Source: Bacillus thuringiensis (GTDB lineage Bacteria > Bacillota > Bacilli > Bacillales > Bacillaceae_G). Taken from it: 64,000 nucleotides of DNA. The stretch is taken from the NCBI RefSeq assembly GCF_014932895.1, contig NZ_JACYOF010000007.1, forward strand, positions 62,001 to 126,000, read 5' to 3'. The notes below the pieces were generated by a model that did not search any database, was not told the origin of the DNA, and saw only the letters and a list, made by a program, of their open reading frames with translations. This document shows positions 44,683-52,335 of this stretch, piece after piece (within the stretch, counting starts at the first letter, position 1; the number at the start of each line of letters is the position of its first letter). The position numbers and the translations under genes were made by a program.

Positions 44683-45396
44683 ATGAAAATTGAGATATGG
44701 TCGGATTATGTTTGCCCTTTTTGTTATATTGGCAAACGTAACTTTGAAATAGGGTTAGAACAGTTTGAACATAAAGAAGAGATAGAAGTCGTATTTCGTA
44801 GTTTTCAATTAGATCCATATGCGAAAAAAAATACAGGGATGGATATCCGTCAAGTATTATCTTCCAAGCATGGTATCCCATATGAAAAAGCAAAAGCGTT
44901 AAATGATCAAATGGTGCAACAAGCGAAAGCAGTTGGATTAGATTATCAAATGGATAAAATGATTCCTACAAATTCATATGATGCACATCGTCTTTCTTAT
45001 TATGCAAAAGAGAAAGGTAAAATGAAGGAGTTCATAGAGCGTATTATGAAAGCTCACTTCACGGATTCACTAGACATCGGTGACCATGCAACACTTGTTC
45101 AACTTGCAAGTGAGATAGGTCTTGATGTCAACGAAGCTTTGGATGTTTTAGTAAATGATAAATATAACGAGAATATTGCAGCTGATAGAGCGCAGGGATC
45201 AAATATTGGGATTCAAGGCGTGCCCTTTTTCGTAGTGAATGACAAATATGCCATCTCAGGAGCGCAACCTAGCCAAGTATTTTTAGAAACATTACAAAGT
45301 GTTTGGAAAGAAGATTACGCGAAGGCTAAGGCTGAAGAGCATAAATTAGAGCCGTCGCTCGATGATTATTGTTCAGATGGAACATGTAAATTTTAA
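44683..45396 (+). CDS. FrnE-like DsbA-family oxidoreductase
   Basis: 237 residues, cytoplasmic (no signal peptide). Thioredoxin-fold active site CPFC at residues 11-14 (SDYVCPFCYIGKRNFE), helical insertion, and cis-Pro loop GIQGVPFFVVNDKYAISGAQ; C-terminal CSDGTC is a second Cys pair seen in FrnE proteins. FrnE members act as disulphide isomerases or in polyketide enzyme assembly and stress tolerance. 25 bp after the NmrA-like gene with AAAGGGAG before its ATG, thus in the same operon under the divergent TetR gene. Confidence 0.92.
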   Translation: MKIEIWSDYVCPFCYIGKRNFEIGLEQFEHKEEIEVVFRSFQLDPYAKKNTGMDIRQVLSSKHGIPYEKAKALNDQMVQQAKAVGLDYQMDKMIPTNSYDAHRLSYYAKEKGKMKEFIERIMKAHFTDSLDIGDHATLVQLASEIGLDVNEALDVLVNDKYNENIAADRAQGSNIGIQGVPFFVVNDKYAISGAQPSQVFLETLQSVWKEDYAKAKAEEHKLEPSLDDYCSDGTCKF

Positions 45397-45654
45397 TGAC
45401 TATTCAAAAAAAGATACAGAAATCTTAAAAGAATAATACAGTAATTCAAGGCTCAGGTATTGTTGTTCTAAATTTTGAAGTGGTGCCACCATCATTTAGA
45501 AATTTTAGTATCCTATGCAAATTTTATGAAGGAAATGGACTGTTTTTGAGTACGTTTAAGACTTTTCAAAAAGGTTTTGATTTGTTTAGATGGAACTTTG
45601 TTTTTGGGGAATAAGTTTCGGAACTAAAAACTAGCGATTTTCGATACACTTTAA

Positions 45655-45706
45655 ACTAGGGGTAGCGTCATGAAAGCTCATTTATAACGTTAAGGAAAAT
45701 TCAATA
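45655..45706. repeat. Second copy of the repeat at 9197-9247
   Basis: GGGGTAGCGTCA, then ATTTATAACGTTAAGGAAAA, in the same order and spacing as the copy near 9.2 kb. Confidence 0.6.
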
Positions 45707-45754
45707 TTAAAAAAGCCTAATTTCAATTTAATACTGAGAAATTAGGGCTTTTTT
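45707..45754. terminator. Repeat-borne terminator (second copy)
   Basis: AAAAAAGCCTAATTTC pairs with GAAATTAGGGCTTTTTT. Serves the convergent frnE-like and resolvase genes. Confidence 0.8.
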
Positions 45755-45797
45755 CATTGTTCAATTAAATGGCCCTTTAACGGAATAAAAAAACGAA

Positions 45798-46280
45798 CTA
45801 TTTTTTCCCTTCTGAAAGTTTTCGATATAAAGCCGACCTTGAAACATTCGTAATTTCACAAATTTGCTTTACGGTCATTTTGCCTTCTCGATAAAGCTTT
45901 ACTGCATAGTTAATCCCGGCATGCTTATGGTGATACTTTTTGACTCTTCCACGGTATTTCCCTTCCTTTTTCGCTAAATCAATTCCTTCACGTTGACGCA
46001 TTCGAATTAGATCACGCTCTAATTGGTTTACTCCACCCATGACCGTCATTAAAAATTGGCTATAGGGATTATCTTCCGATAGGTCTAACCATGTGTCTTT
46101 CAAGGGCTTTAAGTTCGCCTTCTTTTGTTTAATGTAATCCACTAATTCAAATAGATCTCTTGTGCTGCGAGTGATTCGAGTAAGGTCCGTAACAAAAATA
46201 ATGTCCCCCTGTTGAAGGGACTCTAACATTTTTTGCAGCACAGGTCGATCTTGTGTCGCTCCGGACAGTTTCTCTTCGTA
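45798..46280 (-). pseudogene. Serine recombinase (resolvase) lacking its N terminus
   Basis: The intact part begins YEEKLSGATQDRPVLQKML, includes the TDLTRITRSTRDLF and FLMTVMGGVNQLERDLIRMRQREG segments of the catalytic domain, and ends with a resolvase helix-turn-helix (MTVKQICEITNVSRSALYRKL). The first 35-40 residues with the nucleophilic Ser (YARVSTxxQ) are missing; the frame upstream of 46280 is unrelated and overlaps a dinB fragment on the other strand. Inactive as a recombinase. Confidence 0.8.
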
Positions 46281-46285
46281 GGCAA

Positions 46286-46520
46286 CGAAATGAGACGAAT
46301 GCTCTCTTGAACAGCATATCCGATGAGTCTGCGATGAGAGCGTATGCACCAGGTAAATGGACTTTGAAGGAAGTAATCGGACACATGTCGGACACGGAAC
46401 GTGTGATGTCGTATCGAATGCTAGCTATGGCACGTAAAGAAAGTACGCCATTACAAGGAATGGATCAGGACTTGTATGTTTTATCAGCTAACTTTACACG
46501 TATCTCGGCCGTACCCCATT
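46286..46520 (+). pseudogene. dinB-family gene, internal fragment
   Basis: ALLNSISDESAMRAYAPGKW, then VIGHMSDTERVMSYRMLAMA and TPLQGMDQDLYV, are the core of DinB/YfiT-like four-helix metal-binding enzymes, with the first metal His in GHMSDTE. Both the start and the C-terminal half are missing; the frame ends soon after ANFT. Joined end to end with the broken resolvase, so one rearrangement damaged both. Confidence 0.75.
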
Positions 46521-46549
46521 AAACAGCTTAAGATCATTGAAATCATAGG

Positions 46550-47782
46550 TTAGAAAACAACTGGTAGATTAGCAAGAGAACGAATTTTACTATGGTTATA
46601 ATTTAATTGATTCGGTTCGATTGCTAGGCGAAGATTAGGAAGCCGCTGTAACAAAGTGCCTAATGCAATTTGTCCTTCTAGACGCGCTAATGGAGCTCCC
46701 AAACAGTGATGTATACCAGCCCCAAAGGCTAAATGATTATTCTCTTCCCGTGAAATATTCAATGCTTCTGGATAAGAAAATTTCTGTGGATCAATATTTG
46801 CAGCAGTCAGAGAGAGTAGAACTAATTCGCCTTTGCGAATCCTCTTTCCATGTATTGTCATATCTTCACCAGCAAAACGGCTACTAAACATAACTGGGCC
46901 AGCATAACGTAATAGTTCGTCGACAGCGGAAGGAATCAGGGAAGGATTTTCCCTTAGTAAATTCATTTGCTCGGGATGTTGAAGTAACGCCAGTACGCCA
47001 TTACTGATTAGATTAACTGTCGTTTCATGTCCAGCGATAATGAGCAGCCAAATTGTCGAAAGAAGCTCGTTCTTACTCAATTTGTCTTCTTGCTCTTTTG
47101 CTTGAACTAGCTCGCTTATCAAATCGGCATCAGGATTTAGACGCTTTTCGTTTAACAATGCTTCGATGTAATGAATAAACCTTTCAAGTGTTGCTGTGAC
47201 TGCATTCCCCTGACTAGGATTCACAGAGGCGTTCATGAGTTCTTGTGTCCATTCTCGAAACTGGTTTCGATCAGTGGTGGGAATCCCGAGCATCTCTGAA
47301 ATGACAATAATGGGTAGTGGATAAGCAAAATCCGCAATAATTTCCATCTTTCCTTGTTCCTGTACATTATCCAACAATTCGTCGGCAATTTGCTGAATAC
47401 GAGGACGAAGGTCCTCGATCATACGTGGTGTAAAGGATTTAGAGACTAGTCGACGTAGGCGAGTATGATCAGGAGGATCTACCGTAAGCATATTCGGCAT
47501 ATTCATTAGCCATTCAAACAGTTTACTCACAGCTGTATTCTCCTCGATTAGATTCTGCTTATCATGAGGTGTTGTAAATTTCCGTAAATCTTTGATGAAA
47601 CGGGGATCTTTCAGAATCGTAACCACATCATCATAGTGCAGCGCGACCCACGCTCCTCCCATGCCATAAAAGTCATCAATGCGAAAGAAACGCTCTTGTT
47701 GCTCGATAAGTTTTTTATAGAAAAGTATGGGATTTCTCATAGTTTCCGGCGAGTTCAAATCGTTAAAAGTGAGTTTTTTCAT
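46550..47782 (-). CDS. Cytochrome P450 (CYP107-like)
   Basis: About 410 residues. Haem-binding loop FGAGIHHCLGAPLARLE with the Cys ligand; I-helix AGHETTVNLI with the acid-Thr pair reading His-Glu-Thr-Thr; K-helix ELLR in AVDELLRYAGP. AAGGAGG before the ATG at 47782 fixes the start; the longer upstream frame is not used. Soluble bacterial class I P450 that needs an external ferredoxin or flavodoxin; none is adjacent. CYP107-type enzymes hydroxylate macrolides, steroids and fatty acids; substrate unknown. No biosynthetic genes nearby, so a detoxifying or stand-alone role is likely. Confidence 0.92.
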   Translation of the reverse strand: MKKLTFNDLNSPETMRNPILFYKKLIEQQERFFRIDDFYGMGGAWVALHYDDVVTILKDPRFIKDLRKFTTPHDKQNLIEENTAVSKLFEWLMNMPNMLTVDPPDHTRLRRLVSKSFTPRMIEDLRPRIQQIADELLDNVQEQGKMEIIADFAYPLPIIVISEMLGIPTTDRNQFREWTQELMNASVNPSQGNAVTATLERFIHYIEALLNEKRLNPDADLISELVQAKEQEDKLSKNELLSTIWLLIIAGHETTVNLISNGVLALLQHPEQMNLLRENPSLIPSAVDELLRYAGPVMFSSRFAGEDMTIHGKRIRKGELVLLSLTAANIDPQKFSYPEALNISREENNHLAFGAGIHHCLGAPLARLEGQIALGTLLQRLPNLRLAIEPNQLNYNHSKIRSLANLPVVF

Positions 47783-47940
47783 TAGTTTCCTCCTTATTAG
47801 TATCACTATTGAATGATCTAATATGAACACTCTTCTTAACTGTAATATTCTATGACCGTTCATGTTACAAAATGATACATCTGATTCTTAGACCGCTTCT
47901 GTTGCAAAGTATCTCAAGAGATTGATATAGGGGTTCGGCC

Positions 47941-48082
47941 CATCACTATCAATCTAAGAAATGCAAACACTGCATGCCCATAAAGTTAAAATTTCATAAT
48001 ACCCCCAGAAGGAAAATTTTTTTGTATGTTTTTCGTATTTAGTGTTTTGGGAAAACTTGTTCTTATTATCTTGATAGTGATG
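47941..48082. repeat. 142-bp MITE-like element with IS231-type ends
   Basis: CATCACTATCAATCTAAG at the left and TTATCTTGATAGTGATG at the right. A second end-like stretch (GCATGCCCATAAAGTTAA) lies inside at about 47972, so it may be a nested insertion. Confidence 0.65.
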
Positions 48083-48243
48083 ATTAAAGCAAACAAGGTA
48101 GATTTAAAATAAGGTTATGATGTTAATAAAAAAACGTAGGAATGGAGTGGGGAATTATTCCACTAGTTAAAGGAAATATACATATGGTGGACCTTTTGAG
48201 ATAGATGTAATTATATGAAAATGGTAATAAGAAGGATAAGGAA

Positions 48244-48306
48244 ATGTTTAATGATTTTGAAATGCCAATTATTGGAGCATCTATAGAAACGGAGAATAGT
48301 TTATGA
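48244..48306 (+). CDS. Possible 20-residue ORF coupled to the acetyltransferase gene
   Basis: MFNDFEMPIIGASIETENSL, ending in an ATGA overlap with the following gene. AAGGATAAGG lies before its ATG. It could be a real coupling ORF or just chance. Confidence 0.3.
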   Translation: MFNDFEMPIIGASIETENSL

Positions 48307-48881
48307 AAATAGTAAATGATAGAGCTATGTTACGATTAATGCATGTAAATGATGCTGAAAGTTTATTTACCATTGTGGAAGGAAATAAAGAAATATGGAT
48401 GTATTTAATAGCTAAAATGGATAGCTATCAAGATATGGAGCAATATGTTCAAGTAGCAATAAAAGGTTTTGAAGGGGGAACTGATCTACCGTTTGTTGTT
48501 GTAGAGCAAAAAACGAATGAAATTGTAGGTAGTACACGTTTGTACAGTATTTCGAATGATAATAAAACGGTTGAACTTGGGCAAACGTGGTATCATCCAA
48601 GTGTACATCGTACAAGTATAAATACCGAGTGTAAGTATATGTTATTGCAATACGCTTTTGAAGAATTACATATGTTACGTGTGCAAATAAAAACTGATTT
48701 ACGAAATGAAAAAGCACAGCGCGCAATTGAAAGGCTTGGTGCTGTAAAAGAAGGTGTATTGCGAAATGAAAGACAATTGCCAAACGGTTATGTAAGAGAT
48801 GCCGTTGTGTATAGTATTATTGCAAGCGAATGGCCGGTTATAAAAGAACAACTATTACAAAAACTAGAAGTATATAAATAA
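48303..48881 (+). CDS. GNAT acetyltransferase (RimJ/RimL type)
   Basis: 192 residues. LRLMHVNDAESLFTIVEGNK is the N-terminal RimJ/L pattern; GSTRLYSISNDNKTVELGQTW and YHPSVHRTSINTECKYMLLQ contain the acetyl-CoA-binding strand and loop; VQIKTDLRNEKAQRAIERLGAV is the C-terminal motif with the conserved Asn. Family members acetylate protein N termini or small amines. Weak ribosome site, possibly translated by coupling with the short ORF in front. Monocistronic with own terminator. Confidence 0.88.
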   Translation: MKIVNDRAMLRLMHVNDAESLFTIVEGNKEIWMYLIAKMDSYQDMEQYVQVAIKGFEGGTDLPFVVVEQKTNEIVGSTRLYSISNDNKTVELGQTWYHPSVHRTSINTECKYMLLQYAFEELHMLRVQIKTDLRNEKAQRAIERLGAVKEGVLRNERQLPNGYVRDAVVYSIIASEWPVIKEQLLQKLEVYK

Positions 48882-48898
48882 GGAATTATGGTCATATA

Positions 48899-48938
48899 TA
48901 ATCGAGATACTCTCATTGGGGGTATCTCGATTTTGTTA
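48899..48938 (+). terminator. Terminator after GNAT gene
   Basis: ATCGAGATAC / GTATCTCGAT perfect stem followed by TTTG. A solo IS231-like end (TTAGCTTGATGGGTG) begins at 48936. Confidence 0.8.
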
Positions 48939-48985
48939 GCTTGATGGGTGCGCGATTTTATCCCCTCAATATATTGTTATATGGT

Positions 48986-49747
48986 TTAAAAAGGATCGAG
49001 GAAAGATGGAATTATTGTTGTTGAACGGTAGAGCATTTCAGATACTGTTACACATTCATAACCATTTTCATATAAATACCTCATGATATTTTCTAATGCT
49101 TTAACTGTTTGAGATGTTTGAGAATATTCACTTCCATTCCAATCATGCAGCAGAACAATATTACCAGGTTCAATATTTCTTGTTATATGCTTAAATATTT
49201 TGTTAGCTGCTGGGCTTTTCCAGTCTTGAGGATCCTGATGCCATGACCATAGAATAACTAACTTTCCATTTTTAATAGCTGTATCAATAATTAAATCATT
49301 ATGAAGACCTCCAACTGGACGATAAAGTTTAGGTTTATAACCAATGGTATGCTTTATAATTTTGTCTGTTTGATCTAATTCCTTTGTTAATTTAGAAACA
49401 GTAATATTTTTGTCATAAATGTGATGGTAAGTATGATTAGCAACTTCATGTCCTTCTCTCACTTGTCTTTTTAAAATAGCAGGAAACCGTTTAACTTTAT
49501 TTCCCGTTACAAAGAAAGTTGCCTTTGCATTATATTTAGCCAAGATATCTAGTATTTGAGGTGTAAAAATAGGATGAGGACCATCATCAAATGTGATTGC
49601 AACTATCTTTTCCTCTGTATTTACTTCCCAAATTACTTTTCCCGTTTTTTCATATGCTTTACGACTATCAGTAAAAGCATAAGTATATTTTTGTGTGAAA
49701 CAAAAAGAAAGAAATAAAAGAATGAATAGCATCCAAGTTTTTTTCAC
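48986..49747 (-). CDS. Secreted polysaccharide deacetylase (NodB domain)
   Basis: 253 residues. N-terminal signal or membrane anchor (KKTWMLFILLFLSFCF). NodB motifs: ITFDDGPHP (catalytic Asp and metal Asp), HTYHH (metal His pair), RPVGGLHND (usually RPPYG, here RPVGG) and VLLHDWNG with the catalytic His. Removes N-acetyl groups from peptidoglycan or chitin-type sugars outside the membrane. B. cereus-group bacteria carry many paralogues; the RPVGG variant makes the exact type unclear. No neighbours on its strand. Confidence 0.9.
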   Translation of the reverse strand: MKKTWMLFILLFLSFCFTQKYTYAFTDSRKAYEKTGKVIWEVNTEEKIVAITFDDGPHPIFTPQILDILAKYNAKATFFVTGNKVKRFPAILKRQVREGHEVANHTYHHIYDKNITVSKLTKELDQTDKIIKHTIGYKPKLYRPVGGLHNDLIIDTAIKNGKLVILWSWHQDPQDWKSPAANKIFKHITRNIEPGNIVLLHDWNGSEYSQTSQTVKALENIMRYLYENGYECVTVSEMLYRSTTIIPSFLDPF

Positions 49748-49861
49748 TAATCGTCCACTCCTATAAATTTCAAGTAAGTTTAGTCTATGGAGTTATTAGC
49801 AAATTATTTAATAAGAAATTAAAAGGGTGAAAGAATTGATTGGAATTTATTAGAAGTCTTT

Positions 49862-50060
49862 ACTTAGGAATCCCCCACTTCTAAACGAAGTGAAAGTGGG
49901 GGTAGTTCAAATTAGTTTAATATTGACCCAATCTGTTTTCTTGTACTGTATTCATGGGTAGATAAATATCTACATAATATTTTTAAGGGCAAGGCTTATA
50001 TCCCTATGAAATCAAGGTTTGCTGCGGCTATAAACTCCTTAGCGTACAATTTTCTTTATT
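49862..50060 (-). ncRNA. IS200/IS605-type right end, possible omega-RNA relic
   Basis: Terminal hairpin CCCCCACTT...AAGTGGGGG at 49872-49902, related to the palindrome at 26837, and upstream structured sequence (minus strand, GGGATATAAGCC... region). No tnpB or tnpA frame nearby. Confidence 0.4.
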
Positions 50061-50208
50061 GATATGGTGACTCCAAATCATCTTCGATAATTTATCATGT
50101 ATATCTGTATGCATTCTCTATATAAATCATAGGGATTGTTTGCATGTTGACTTTGGTTTTATGTACAATAAAGGTAAAGATATAGTCTGAAATAGGAAGA
50201 GGAAAACC

Positions 50209-51141
50209 ATGTCCAATTCATTAGTAAATTTACGTATCGATTTTGCATTTAAGCAGTTATTTGGTACAAATGGGAATGAAGATATTTTAGTTGCCTTTTT
50301 AAATGCTATATTAAAGGATTCTTTAGAATCACCTATTGTTTCCCTAAAATTAGAAGATCCACATTTACATCGAGAATATGAAGAAGATAAATTATCGATT
50401 TTAGATATTTCGGCTACATTAAATACAGGAACAAAGGTAAATGTAGAAATCCAATTGAATAACAATCACGATATGATCAAACGAAGCTTGTATTATTGGG
50501 GAAGGTTATACACCTCTCAATTGCAAAAAGGAATGCCTTATAGCTCACTTCATAAAACGATTACCATTAACTTGTTAAACTTTGTGATGTTTCCAGAATA
50601 TGAAGCATTTCATACAACAGGAATCCTTTGGAATCAACAACAACAAAAGTTATTAAGTGACGATATAGAAGTTCATATTGTAGAAATTCCAAAGTTACTG
50701 CAGCAATGGCGCGAAGAGAAAGTTAATCCGTGGGAAGATTCGTTTGTTCGTTGGTTATTATTATTACCAGCGAATGAAGATGAGTATCTCACACAAACAT
50801 TGGAGGACATTGCCATGAACCAAGATCCGATTTTACAAAAAGCAATGAATAAGTGGGAACGTATGAGTCAAGATTCTTCTTTTCGTCAAGCATATGAAGC
50901 AAGAGAAAAGGCCTTAATGGATGAGGCTGCAAAGTTTGCTCATGCTCGTAATGAGGGGAAAAAAGAAGGAATTCAAGAAGGAATTCAAGAAGGGGTTCAG
51001 CAAGGGAAAATACAGATGATTAAAGGTATGCATGAACTTGGTGTACCACTTGAAACAATTGCTAAAGCCAGTAAATTAGGCATAGATGAAGTAGAACGTA
51101 TTTTAGAAAAAAATAATCAGCAACAAAAAAAGAACCTATAA
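50209..51141 (+). CDS. Rpn-family PD-(D/E)XK nuclease (recombination-promoting)
   Basis: 310 residues. N-terminal RIDFAFKQLFGTNGNEDIL and the nuclease core LSILDISATLNTGTKVNVEIQL, giving the D...ExQ metal-binding pattern of Rpn/PDDEXK_2 proteins. The C terminus has short repeats GIQEGIQEGVQQG and a helix-turn-helix-like end (GVPLETIAKASKLGIDEVERI). In E. coli, Rpn proteins cut DNA and raise recA-independent recombination; some act in phage defence. GGAAGAGG ribosome site; ends in a terminator. These genes are common and mobile in Bacillus. Confidence 0.88.
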   Translation: MSNSLVNLRIDFAFKQLFGTNGNEDILVAFLNAILKDSLESPIVSLKLEDPHLHREYEEDKLSILDISATLNTGTKVNVEIQLNNNHDMIKRSLYYWGRLYTSQLQKGMPYSSLHKTITINLLNFVMFPEYEAFHTTGILWNQQQQKLLSDDIEVHIVEIPKLLQQWREEKVNPWEDSFVRWLLLLPANEDEYLTQTLEDIAMNQDPILQKAMNKWERMSQDSSFRQAYEAREKALMDEAAKFAHARNEGKKEGIQEGIQEGVQQGKIQMIKGMHELGVPLETIAKASKLGIDEVERILEKNNQQQKKNL

Positions 51142-51157
51142 ATTGGGTTCTTTTTTT
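51123..51157 (+). terminator. Terminator after Rpn gene
   Basis: AAAAAAAGAACC / GGGTTCTTTTTTT stem with eight-base loop. Confidence 0.9.
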
Positions 51158-51291
51158 GAGCCGGTAAATCTTAATATTTTCAGTTGGGTTATTCTTTTAT
51201 AAAAAGTTTAATCATTTCCTAATCTATATTGCTATACTATTGGACTCTTTTCTTTAATAAGTCTAAAAGTCAACGTGGAGAATCCAAGTGC

Positions 51292-51735
51292 TCATAAAGA
51301 ATACTTAGCTAACTGTTCACCCCAAGAAGATAATTTAGTTTCAATAAATCCTGCTTTTTTATATACAAATTTAGCTGTAAGGTTTTCAGGAGCATATCCA
51401 ATCATTATTAAAGAAATGTTTGCATTATTATTTCGTTTTATCTCATCAATAACCAGATATATAGCTTGTTTGCCTATACCTTTTCCTTGAAATTTTTCAT
51501 CAATCATAAGTCTATAAATCCAAAAATTATTATCATCAGGATCTATTCCAAACATAGTAAATCCTATCATTTTCTCATCAAGATAAATACCTTTTGCATA
51601 GAAGTTATCTAGAAATTGAACTTCTGCAATAGAATAAAGGTTTGATGCGATAAATGTTTGCTGTTCTTCTTTAACAGATAATCTAATTGCTTCTTCCCAA
51701 TTACTTTTGTCAATAGGCTTTAAATAAAATTTCAT
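51292..51735 (-). CDS. GNAT acetyltransferase, BltD / spermidine acetyltransferase-like
   Basis: About 147 residues. LKPIDKSNWEEAIRLSVKEEQ at the start and YRLMIDEKFQGKGIGKQAI with the Q/R-x-x-G-x-G acetyl-CoA loop; YAPENLTAKFVYKKAGF closes the domain. Similar to BltD and other polyamine acetyltransferases. GGAGAG precedes; ATG at 51735 follows directly after an in-frame TTG. Single gene. Confidence 0.85.
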   Translation of the reverse strand: MKFYLKPIDKSNWEEAIRLSVKEEQQTFIASNLYSIAEVQFLDNFYAKGIYLDEKMIGFTMFGIDPDDNNFWIYRLMIDEKFQGKGIGKQAIYLVIDEIKRNNNANISLIMIGYAPENLTAKFVYKKAGFIETKLSSWGEQLAKYSL

Positions 51736-51738
51736 CAA

Positions 51739-52335
51739 TCTTATACTCTCCTTCTAATATTAAAGAGGAACCACGTAGTTTATGGGCTAGTGAAGCGTTA
51801 TCCTCTTGTTTTTTTGCCCAATCAAATAGAAATATTTTCTCATTGACAACGCCTCCTTAAAGGTACAATTAAAAACACGTTATTATATTCAATATAATTA
51901 TATTCTTTCCTCTATATTTTATTGTCATTTAACAGTTCCTTAATCAATTTTTCAATTCCAGAAGATGTTCTTTTTATTAAAAATATGCCCTTTAGATTAT
52001 CAACAGGACATATTTTTGGTGTGAAAAAAGGTGCAACCATAATTCTAAATAACTATTAATATAGCGGAATTTGACAGGTTTTGACGCATTTAAAATGATT
52101 AAAATTTCTTCAAAACAGTCCTCTTTTTTTACTTTTAAACCTTATCTCAAACCTACAATTGTTTTGGATTATAAAACATGTATCTTTAATAGCCACATGT
52201 TTTTGTATTAGTTACGTGTGTTTGATATTCTACTTTGGCTCAGTGAAACGGATAACGGGTTCAATTAAAGGGTATTATCATAAAGAATATTATAAAACAA
52301 AACTGTTTAAGAAATAGATAAGGGGTGAACAAGCG
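51739..52335. other. 600-bp intergenic region
   Basis: No gene recognised. It should contain the promoter of the keto-acid decarboxylase; I looked for a T-box-type leader (tryptophan or phenylalanine) and saw none. Confidence 0.35.

Noticed and set aside
48412..48783. Open frame of 123 codons on the minus strand
   Set aside because: It is a shadow of the GNAT gene on the plus strand, with no ribosome site and low-complexity translation.
52225..52260. cre-like sequence TGAAACGGATAAC upstream of the decarboxylase
   Set aside because: The central CG is shifted relative to the consensus.
51739..52335. T-box or other riboswitch before the keto-acid decarboxylase
   Set aside because: No T-box sequence, no specifier-like loop and no terminator before the start codon were seen.
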